A stretch of 64,000 nt of DNA from Stictocephala bisonia. Lineage: Eukaryota > Arthropoda > Insecta > Hemiptera > Membracidae. Within the stretch, counting starts at the first letter, position 1. Every line of letters starts with the position of its first letter. Below the pieces are notes generated by a model. It worked only from the letters and a program-made list of their open reading frames with translations, ran no database searches and was not told the DNA's origin. The position numbers were made by a program, and so were the translations under genes. The stretch lies in assembly GCA_035578905.1 (NCBI GenBank), contig JAQJVL010000152.1, forward strand, positions 620,001-684,000, written 5' to 3'. Below, in pieces: positions 50,501 to 62,500 of this stretch.

Positions 50501-53500
50501 ATCCTCCGTCTGTCGCTCCACCCAAGCACATTGTATTCAAAATTTATCGTTCTTCTTCTTTGTTTTCTAATTTTCAATTTTTTTTTTTGTAGTTATTATT
50601 GTATCATAAATGAAAAATACTGTTAAAAGTTTCAACTAAAATGTTGACAATTTTTTATATATATACTTTTTATTATAATTGTACAACTACAATAAAATAG
50701 CGTTAAAAATTATAATTTTAATTTTAACTTTAAATATAAATTTATATAGTTTTATGAACCTTTATGTTTCTAAAACCTAAAAAAATTAACTTCACACTTA
50801 ATTAAAAATATTTTTTTACATAATTGTGTGTTACTTTAAAATAGGATAAAATAATTTCCGTGTGCGAAGGGTTGAGATTGCAAAGGTTTATAAAAATTAC
50901 AACAATCTTTTAAAAGAGTCAAAATTCTAGATTTTGGATATACTATAAACAACAATCTTCTTTCTTCACATGTGGTTAAAGTTAAATTTCTAAAGTCAAC
51001 TTTAGAAATTTTTAAAGTTGTGCTTTACTCCAAACGAGCTAAAATGTTGTGTCTTTTTCGTATTCTACTCGCTATAAAAAATTATTAGTCTTCAAAAAAA
51101 ATCTAAGTTATATGATATTACATAGAATTAAATAAGCTTAATTTTTGTGTACAGCACAATGAAATCAAATGAGTATTTATTTTGGAGCAGTGGTTCAAAC
51201 TCGAGTACATTGCTTTTTGAATCTGACAGTAGAGGGCATGTGAAAAGGTCACAGAGATAGGGTGAATAAGTCCTATGTATAAGCAGGAAGGATTACTTGT
51301 TTATAGATGAAAAGGTCACACAGATTAGATGTATAAGTGCTATGTACGAAAAGGGGGATTAAATGTCTATAGTCATGTGTATGCAGAAAGAATGGATCTA
51401 GAAAACAAATTTCACAATTCTAATAATTGTGTATTTCAGAATTAAACATAAACACATATAGTGTAAAAAAGAGTTGAAAATATAGCCTATGGTAACATTT
51501 TATTATTTTACCTAATTTTTAGTTCATAAGTATTTTATTAGGCATATTTAAATGTTAGTTTGTTTGTTTGTTTGTTTTTTGTTTTTTTTTGTTTTTTTTT
51601 TTCCTATTCCAACAAGTTTCATGTCTGTATTTGTTGAAGAGCTGAGTGTTACTTCAAATCCTATAATGTCCATTTTTAGGATTTTCAATTTTTTAATATT
51701 TTTAATACATAGCCATTATTTGTATTGAAAGTTGTATTTTTACTATTAGCTATTCAAATCAAGAAATAAATAAGTTCAATAAAACCAAAAACAAATTAGA
51801 GAATGTTGTGTTCAGAAATTAGTTATCTTTAATTCACCCTATAACTGTGATTCACTGATTAAAAATGTAATAAAAAACCTTTTTATACATTAATTTTATA
51901 GTTTTAAAAATAAATACTCGTGTGCATTAATTAAACTGAATCAAATAATGATTTGAAAAATTCTTTATTTACAAAGCTAACAACTATTCCAAGTAGTAGG
52001 TGACAACAGTAAATTTGAAATTACTCTTCACTAGCTCAGACTAAACAAATATATTGTGATTGATGGAAGCCATTAAGGCAGTAGCCACAAACCTAGTCAA
52101 GAAGAGGAGTCCACCAAACACATAGATATTACAAGAATTACCAAGCTGGAATTATGTCAGAGAAGGTAAAATCAAGACAAAAATTAAATTAATCTCTTAG
52201 GTGTTATATATATCATGAATCACCTGAAAACACCTGAATTACGATTTGTGCAGTATCATTTATGTTGGTTCTCATTTTCTAAATATTTTTTGAAATCTAT
52301 AATTTAGCCCAATGAGTGTTGCTCTTGTCCTACATTCATGTAAGTTTTCTATCAATTACTTTATATACCAATCCTGGGAGATATTCCATGAACAACTATT
52401 AATAAATACTTTTTAATTAGCATATGTGTTAGTACATATACAGTACAAGTGAACACCACACAGCACAAATATATAACAATGTAAGCAAAAATGCACAAAT
52501 GTACTACAATACAAGAACAAAATGCACAAACATATTACAACATAAGCAAAAAATGCACAAATTACAACAATATATAAGCACAAAATGCACAAATTGGAAC
52601 AATACTAAAGTAAACACTGGATATTGTGGGGTGAAGGGTAGAGCCATAGGCTGAGTAAATAAAAATAAACACTGGATATTGTGGGGTGGAGGGTAGAGTC
52701 GTAGGCTGAGTAAATAAAAATAAACACTGGATATTGTGGGGTGGAGGGTAGAGTCGTAGGCTGACATATAGAGGAAAGTATACACTGGATTTGCGAGGTG
52801 AATGGTAGAGCCGTAGGCTGACATGTAGATGAAATGTTAATAGTAATAATTTGATTGAAGATTTCTAAAACGAATAATTTGTATTGTCTATCATTGGACG
52901 AGAAGGGTATATTGCAATGATAAACATTGTTGTTTTAGGCTCCATGAAGTTGTGAGTGAATGGAGTAGCGTGGGCCTGACGGTTCATATATGGAAGGTAT
53001 ATGGGTCGAACCTTATGTTATTTAGGCCTACCTGAGATGTTTAGTATGAGAAGAGGGATGGATGGGACCCGTGTGTTTTAGCCAACGCACAAGAATCATT
53101 TATGAGAGTAGGTGGTTAGGATGATTCCATAGGAATGTGTTTTGTTTGGAATCTAGAGGAAGAAAGGAGAAGTGAGTTAGCATTTACTGGAACACAAATA
53201 GGTGGGTGGAAGCCAATACGTTGTACGCGTCCCTTAGGAGTTTCACACTGGTGGGTAGGAGCCACTACGCTGTACGCATCCCTTAGAAGTTTGGGTGTTT
53301 TCAAAAAGTAATTTACGAAGGGAGAGATATTCCTAAATAAATACCCATAAACGAAAGGTGAATGGGTGGGACCCAATGTGTTGTGTCCATCGTCCAAAAA
53401 TCGAGTACAAAGTGATGAGTGTTTGGACCCCACATTGGTCATGGTCGAAAGGGGGGTGGCTGTAAGTAAATGGATTTTCTTCATACTCTACCCATTCACG

Positions 53501-56500
53501 TACGGTGTACTGAACCAACCGCCCACCCATTCACGTACGCTATACTGACCTACCCGCTAACCCATAGACGTTCGGTGTACGTTACGTACAGTGATAAACC
53601 ACTGAGCCAGTATGGGTGGGTGGGCGAGGATATTTAACATGCTATCATCATGTATTTGTTGATGAAAACATACAAATAAACAACAAATCAGTTGTTTAAG
53701 TTTAAGAACATTTCATGGACAAATGTAACTGGATTTGTTCCTTTGAACTTGACAAAATCATCAACATAAGCTTAGGTCGAGTTTGGTATCAAATGAAAGG
53801 TCTCTTCAAGAAAATTTAATTTCGGCAAACCGAACTTGGAAAGGTTTATCCTTTCCAGAGTAGCAGTCATTTGAATTTCAAAGTAACTAATTTTAACGGT
53901 GTTATTATTAGTTACCCACCCGCCTACCCATACCCGTACAGTGGTAATGACCCACCCATACACGTACAATGGTAATGACCAACCCGCCCACATACGTACA
54001 GTGGTACTGAAAATACACGCACAGTGGTACTAACCTACCCACCCACTCATACCCGTACAGTGGTACTAACCCATCCACCCACTCATACCCGTACAGTGGT
54101 AATGACCCACCCGCCCACATACGTACAGTGGTACTGAAAATACACGCACAGTGGTACTAACCCATCCACCCACTCATACCCGTACAGTGGTAATGACCCA
54201 CCCGCCCATCCATACACGTACAGTGGTAATGACCAACCCGCCCACATACGTACAGTGGTACTGAAAATACACGCACAGTGGTACTAACCCACCCACCCAC
54301 TCATACACGTACAGAGGTAATGACCCACCCGCCCACCCATACACGTACAGTGGTAATTTCCCACCCGCCCTCCCATACACGTGCAGTGGTAATTTCCCAC
54401 CCGCCCTCCCATACACGTACAGTGGTACTAACCCACCCGCCCACCCATACACGTACGGTGGTACTAACCCACCCGCCCACCCATACACGTACGGTAGTAC
54501 TAACCCACCCGCCCACCCATACACGTACGGTGGTAAATACAGTGATATTGACGTGTAAAGGTACTAATCATGAAATACACGTCAATACCATAGTACATGT
54601 ATGGCAGGGTGGGTGGGTCAATACCACAGTACGTGTATGGGAGGGCGAGTGGGTCAATACCACAGTACGGATATGGGAGGGCGGGTGGGTCAATACCATA
54701 GTACGTGTATGGGAGGGCGGGTGGGTCAATACCATAGTACGTGTATGGGAGGGCGAGTGGGTCAATACCACAGTATGTGTATGGGAGGGCGAGTGGGTCA
54801 ATACCACAGTACGTATATGGGAGGGCGGGTGGGTCAATACCATAGTACGTGTATGGGAGGGCGAGTGGGTCAATACCACAGTATGTGTATGGAGGGCGAG
54901 TGGGTCAATACCACAGTACGTATATGGGAGGGCGAGTGGGTCAATACCACAGTACGTGTATGGGAGGGCGAGTGGGTCAATACCACAGTATGTGTATGGG
55001 AGGGCGAGTGGGTCTTCTTATATTAGAGATATTAAAGGAGGTGTATAGTGTAAAATAGGATAATAGGAATAGGAGCCGTAGGCTGACATGTAGATGAAAG
55101 TAAACACTGGATAATGTGGGGTGAAGGGTAGAGCCGTAGGCTGACATATAGATGAAAGTAAACACTGGATATTGTGGGGTGAAGGGTAGAGCCGTAGGCT
55201 GACATGTAGATGAAAGTAAACACTGGATATTGTGGGGTGAAGGGTAGAGCTGTAGGCTGACATATAGATGAAAGTAAACACTGGATATTGTGGGGTGAAG
55301 GGTAGAGCTGTAGGCTGACATATAGATGAAAGTAAACACTGGATATTGTGGGGTGAAGGGTAGAGCTGTAGGCTGACATATAGATGAAAGTAAACACTGG
55401 ATATTGTGGGGTGAAGGGTAGAGCCGTAGGCTGACATGTAGATGAAAGTAAACACTGGATATTGTGGGGTGAAGGGTAGAGCTGTAGGCTGACATATAGA
55501 TGAAAGTAAACACTGGATATTGTGGGGTGAAGGGTAGAGCTGTAGGCTGACATATAGATGAAAGTAAACACTGGATATTGTGGGGTGAAGGGTAGAGCTG
55601 TAGGCTGACATATAGATGAAAGTAAACACTGGATATTGTGGGGTGAAGGGTAGAGCCGTAGGCTGACATGTAGATGAAAGTAAACACTGGATATTGTGGG
55701 GTGAAGGGTAGAGCTGTAGGCTGACATATAGATGAAAGTAAACACTGGATATTGTGGGGTGAAGGGTAGAGCTGTAGGCTGACATATAGATGAAAGTAAA
55801 CACTGGATATTGTGGGGTGAAGGGTAGAGCCGTAGGCTGACATGTAGATGAAAGTAAACACTGGATATTGTGGGGTGAAGGGTAGAGCTGTAGGCTGACA
55901 TATAGATGAAAGTAAACACTGGATATTGTGGGGTGAAGGTTAGAGCCGTAGGCTGACATGTAGATGAAAGTAAACACTGGATATTGTGGGGTGAAGGTTA
56001 GAGCCGTAGGCTGACATGTAGATGAAAGTAAACACTGGATATTGTGGGGTGAAGGTTAGAGCCGTAGGCTGACATGTAGATGAAAGTAAACACTGGATAA
56101 TGTGGGGTGAAGGGTAGAGCCGTAGGCTGACATGTAGATGAAAGTAAACACTGGATATTGTGGGGTGAAGGGTAGAGCTGTAGGCTGACATATAGATGAA
56201 AGTAAACACTGGATATTGTGGGGTGAAGGTTAGAGCCGTAGGCTGACATGTAGATGAAAGTAAACACTGGATATTGTGGGGTGAAGGTTAGAGCCATAGG
56301 CTGACATGTAGATGAAAGTAAACACTGGATATTGTGGGGTGAAGGGTAGAGCCGTAGGCTGACATGTAGATGAAAGTAAACACTGGATATTGTGGGGTGA
56401 AGGGTAGAGCTGTAGGCTGACATATAGATGAAAGTAAACACTGGATATTGTGGGGTGAAGGTTAGAGCCGTAGGCTGACATGTAGATGAAAGTAAACACT

Positions 56501-59500
56501 GGATATTGTGGGGTGAAGGTTAGAGCCGTAGGCTGACATGTAGATGAAAGTAAACACTGGATATTGTGGGGTGAAGGTTAGAGCCGTAGGCTGACATGTA
56601 GATGAAAGTAAACACTGGATATTGTGGGGTGAAGGTTAGAGCCGTAGGCTGACATGTAGATGAAAGTAAACACTGGATATTGTGGGGTGAAGGTTAGAGC
56701 CGTAGGCTGACATGTAGATGAAAGTAAACACTGGATATTGTGGGGTGAAGGTTAGAGCCGTAGGCTGACATGTAGATGAAAGTAAACACTGGATATTGTG
56801 GGGTGAAGGTTAGAGCCGTAGGCTGACATGTAGATGAAAGTAAACACTGGATATTGTGGGGTGAAGGTTAGAGCCATAGGCTGACATGTAGATGAAATGT
56901 TAATAGTAATTTGATTGAAGATTTCTAAAACGAATAATTTGTATTGTCTATCATTGGACGAGAAGGGTATATTAAAGGAGGTGTATAGTATAAAATAGGA
57001 TAATAGGAATAGGAGCCGTAGGCTGACATGTAGATGAAAGTAAACACTGGATATTGTGGGGTGAAGGTTAGAGCTGTAGGCTGACATATAGATGAAAGTA
57101 AACACTGGATATTGTGGGGTGAAGGGTAGAGCTGTAGGCTGACATATAGATGAAAGTAAACACTGGATAATGTGGGGTGAAGGGTAGAGCCGTAGGCTGA
57201 CATATAGATGAAAGTAAACACTGGATAATGTGGGGTGAAGGTTAGAGCCGTAGGCTGACATGTAGATGAAAGTAAACACTGGATATTGTGGGGTGAAGGG
57301 TAGAGCTGTAGGCTGACATATAGATGAAAGTAAACACTGGATATTGTGGGGTGAAGGGTAGAGCTGTAGGCTGACATGTAGATGAAAGTAAACACTGGAT
57401 ATTGTGGGGTGAAGGTTAGAGCCGTAGGCTGACATGTAGATGAAAGTAAACACTGGATATTGTGGGGTGAAGGTTAGAGCCGTAGGCTGACATGTAGATG
57501 AAAGTAAACACTGGATATTGTGGGGTGAAGGTTAGAGCCGTAGGCTGACATGTAGATGAAAGTAAAATCTGGATATTGTGGGGTGAAGGTTAGAGCCGTA
57601 GGCTGACATGTAGATGAAAGTAAAATCTGGATATTGTGGGGTGAAGGTTAGAGCCGTAGGCTGACATGTAGATGAAAGTAAACACTGGATATTGTGGGGT
57701 GAAGGTTAGAGCCGTAGGCTGACATGTAGATGAAAGTAAACACTGGATATTGTGGGGTGAAGGTTAGAGCCGTAGGCTGACATGTAGATGAAAGTAAACA
57801 CTGGATATTGTGGGGTGAAGGTTAGAGCCGTAGGCTGACATGTAGATGAAAGTAAACACTGGATATTGTGGGGTGAAGGTTAGAGCCGTAGGCTGACATG
57901 TAGATGAAAGTAAACACTGGATATTGTGGGGTGAAGGTTAGAGCCATAGGCTGACATGTAGATGAAATGTTAATAGTAATTTGATTGAAGATTTCTAAAA
58001 CGAATAATTTGTATTGTCTATCATTGGACGAGAAGGGTATATTAAAGGAGGTGTATAGTATAAAATAGGATAATAGGAATAGGAGCCGTAGGCTGACATG
58101 TAGATGAAAGTAAACACTGGATATTGTGGGGTGAAGGTTAGAGCTGTAGGCTGACATATAGATGAAAGTAAACACTGGATATTGTGGGGTGAAGGGTAGA
58201 GCTGTAGGCTGACATATAGATGAAAGTAAACACTGGATAATGTGGGGTGAAGGTTAGAGCCGTAGGCTGACATATAGATGAAAGTAAACACTGGATATTG
58301 TGGGGTGAAGGTTAGAGCCGTAGGCTGACATGTAGATGAAAGTAAACACTGGATATTGTGGGGTGAAGGGTAGAGCCGTAGGCTGACATATAGATGAAAG
58401 TAAACACTGGATAATGTGGGGTGAAGGTTAGAGCCGTAGGCTGACATGTAGATGAAAGTAAACACTGGATATTGTGGGGTGAAGGGTAGAGCTGTAGGCT
58501 GACATATAGATGAAAGTAAACACTGGATATTGTGGGGTGAAGGGTAGAGCTGTAGGCTGACATGTAGATGAAAGTAAACACTGGATATTGTGGGGTGAAG
58601 GGTAGAGCCGTAGGCTGACATATAGATGAAAGTAAACACTGGATAATGTGGGGTGAAGGTTAGAGCCGTAGGCTGACATATTGTGATGAGTGTTTACTTT
58701 CATCTACATGTCAGCCGACGGCTCCTATTCCTATTATCCTATTTTATACTATACACCTCCTTTAATATACCCTTCTCGTCCAATGATAGACAATACAAAT
58801 TATTCGTTTTAGAAATCTTCAATCAAATTACTATTAACATTTCATCTACATGTCAGCCTATGGCTCTAACCTTCACCCCACAATATCCAGTGTTTACTTT
58901 CATCTACATGTCAGCCTACAGCTCTAACATTCACCCCACAATATCCAGATTTTACTTTCATCTATATGTCAGCCTACAGCTCTACTATTCACCCCAAAAT
59001 ATCCTGTGTTATTTTCACCTACATGTCAGCCTGACACTGTATTTCTTTTTATAACTTGTAAAACATTTAAAAATTGTGTTTATTTATTTACAATCTTTAT
59101 TCCAAATACCTTGTTATAGTTACATTGTAGCTACAAACAAGCAGAAAGTTAATTTTTTTCTCTTGCAGGAGGGTTTTCAGAAAAACTTCTCATTTCCAAT
59201 AGAAAGAAAGGTTTTTATTTTTTACAGTATATCATCTTGACAATTCCTTCCAAAATATTACAATAATTATCTTATCCTATTTTACACTATACACCTCCTT
59301 TAATATACCCTTCTCGTCCAATGATAGACAATACAAATTATTCGTTTTAGAAATCTTCAATCAAATTACTATTAACATTGGCTTCAATATGCAGCCCGGT
59401 AAATCAATAAATTCAAGAAATATTATCTACAAAAAGCGACAACAAAATCCTATAGGTACTATTAAATCACAATCTACTAAATAATTATATAAACCTTACA

Positions 59501-62500
59501 TTAAGAATCAAACTAAATAAGTATTATACATGCAAAACGTCTATTCTAACAAGTGAAAATTATATATCAATAACAAGTTATACTCAAGAAATGGTCAATC
59601 ACTTAATTCCAATCAAAATTAACAATCAAACAATAATATACAGACCTTACTAACTATGACGATCTAATCAATTTACCGTACGATTTAAGTTATATTATTT
59701 TACAAATATCTTTCAAGAGATAAGTTAAATATATTCAAATGGTCCTAGTTGCTATACTTCATTCTTCCCAGGAACTGTCCAATATTTATGGTTTATATAT
59801 TCAACGCAATATTTATTTATTTACTATATAGCTATATCAATAATGATATAGCTATATAGTATAAGGATATACCTCAATAAGGATATACCTCTATAATTAT
59901 TGCATATTTTCTTACTCCATTGCGTTACATAAGAAAGGGAGTAAGAAAATATGCAATAATTATAGAGGTATATCCTTATTGAGCCATACAATGAAGATTT
60001 TTGAAAGGATAATTCTCAATAGGATAAAGGTTGAGATAGAAGAAGCTCTTAGTGAGGAGCAGCATGGCTTCAGACCGGGAAGGAGCACAGTTGATCTCGT
60101 CTTCGCCACTAGACAACTCATGGAGAAGCATTGGGAGTTCAATAAAAGACTGGTACTGGTTTTTATTGATATAAAGAAAGCTTATGACAGTGTTAAAAGA
60201 ACAATGGTGTGGGAGAGCTTGAGAGAGATTGGGATAGGAAATACATATATTGAGTGGATAAAGGAGCTGTATAGGGTGAATAAGAGCAGAGTGAGAACAA
60301 TAGTGGGCGAGACGGAATGGTTTGATGTAAGGAGAGGTTTGAAACAGGGTAGTGTGTTATCGCCGGCACTGTTTAACGTTGTGATGGAAATAATTTTGAG
60401 GAAGGTGAAATTATTGGTTAAAAGTGACGTCAATGTTATGATATTTGCAGATGACATTGTAATTTGGGGGGAAGATGAGGAGGAAATACAACGACAGTTG
60501 AATTGCTGGAACGATCAGATGAAGAGGAGGGGTTTATATATAAGCACTGAGAAAAGCGAAGTAATGGTGGTGGGGAGAGATGCTAATCTAAGACAAAACA
60601 TAACCGTTGAAGGGAAACCATTGCAATTGGTTAACCACTTCACTTACTTGGGGACAGTAATGACGAGTGACGGCAGGCTTGATAGAGAGATTACTGCTAG
60701 ATTGGAGAAGGGGGCACGTTTTTACCGAAGTGTTAAACACCTGTTGTGGGATAGGAAAGTGCCAAGGACTGCTAAAACCGTCATGTACAAAACGTATTAT
60801 AGGCCCGCTCTCACGTATGCAGCAGAGACGTGGAAAATGACAGAGAAAGAGTGGAGTAGAATACAGGCGGGCGAGATGGCTTTCCTGAGGGCAATTAAAG
60901 GAAGAAGTAGGCGTGACAGAATCCGGAATGAGGAGATAAGGGAAGGTTTGGTCAATGAAAGCTTAAGGGTGAGAATAGAAAGATCTAGGATCAAATGGCT
61001 GGGACACGTGAAAAGGATGGATGCGTCTAGAGTGCCAAGGAGAATGGAAGAATTGGCCATTGTTGGGAGAAGACCAAGAGGACGACCGAGAGTGAGATGG
61101 AAAGATGATGTGATTGGGGACATAGGAAGGAGAGGAGCACAATGGAACACGATTTGCGAGGAGAAGCTGTGGGAAGACAGAAGTAGATGGCGGAGGCTGG
61201 CTGATACCCCGACCCAGGACTAATCTGGAACGGGAACGGATATGGATGGATAGCTATATCAACTTAAAACAACCACTTATACGGACAATGATCAATTACA
61301 TGGATTTAAGTATTTATATATTTACAATTTTAAATTAGCAATCTCAACACATTAACTTATACCAGACTCAATTCCCTCAATCAGTGAATTATATTTATTA
61401 TTAAATTGCAATTATTATTAGCTTCTTATATTAGTAATGTTCAGCCTGTCGGCTTACGCTTTGGTGTAGCTAAAACGTAATTGAACGCCCTTACAAAATT
61501 TCCTTTCGTCTATAAAATTTATAGTTTTGTTTCCCTTAAACCCTGGAGGTGTTAAACAAATTTTAACATACCCCTGGACTCTCCTGCAGGTATGGGGTGT
61601 CCACGGGCCGTAGGGGATTTAGAGTCCGCTTATCCCTCAGGGTCAGGTGGGCTGGTTGGGTCTGGAGTCGCTTGCAGTCCCTTGGGGGTGGCTGGAGTCC
61701 CTTGCAGTCTGGAGTCTCTGGCCCTCAGGATAGGCTGCAAATCCAGTCGTCCCTCAGGTTCAGGTTGGCCGCTCGTGAAGTCCTCTGGGGGTTGATATCG
61801 CAAGGGGTTGGACTGTGGCTCCAAATCCTTCTCCTAGCTCGTCCCGTGTTTGCTCTGCAGGGCAGGTTGATGAAGCCTAGGTAGTTGGACCTCCAGGTAT
61901 TGGTCCTCCCTATTGGTCTATTTCCCAAAATCCTATCGATTATAGATCTCTTCTCAGACTTTCTTTTCTTTCCCAACTCTTTCCCTAGTATCTCATCCCC
62001 CTGCCTCTCACTGGACACGCCTCCAATTTCGGAAATACCAATTATTATCGGTGGTCCTATTACGGATCACCCTATAGGCCTGTTTTTGTGATGGGCGGGA
62101 CCAACTCCTTCCTTGGGCTTCTGCTGATTCTCCGCCGCATCAGCATTCATCGGCCTAATTTTTGGTGAGTCTAAAAATTTATTATTCTGATTATCATTTG
62201 TACACTGCTAACCCTGCTTCCTTGACATCCGATCCCTTGCTTTCTGAGTTAAAACTCTCAGGATGTCCTACTCAAATGTTACCTACTCCACTTCCTGTAC
62301 CGTATTTCCTGTTGTAATAAAACCTCTTTCTCATTCTTACTGTTAATCTTTATTTTAATTTTACTATTATTATTATTAAAATGGTATTATAAATGTTTGT
62401 AATTATGAGGGAATCTTGTACAATCTAGTGTTGCCGTTAAGTAGATCTCTAAGGTTTACACCCTCTGTATTTAAAAATAATGAATCGGATTTGTCATCAA

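Larger units (their letters stand above)
49148..51390. repeat. ~71-bp tandem repeat split by a transposon
   Basis: Units with gattacttgtctagaggc and ctatgcacag start at 49148, 49219 and 49289. The third is cut after acatgtct and resumes at about 51229 (tagagggcatgtgaaaagg), followed by about two more copies up to 51390. The palindromic element at 49302-51228 therefore inserted into a pre-existing array of about five units. Confidence 0.75.

Noticed and set aside
54977..58703. ORFs of 200-319 codons with Y-M-S-A-Y-G-S-T-L-H-P repeats
   Set aside because: Artefacts of the 58-bp array, in which all three minus frames lack stops; the same peptides recur in shifted frames.
61592..62018. Overlapping 64-97 codon ORFs in the GC-rich patch
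   Set aside because: Opposed overlapping frames with biased composition only; no motif, no splice context.
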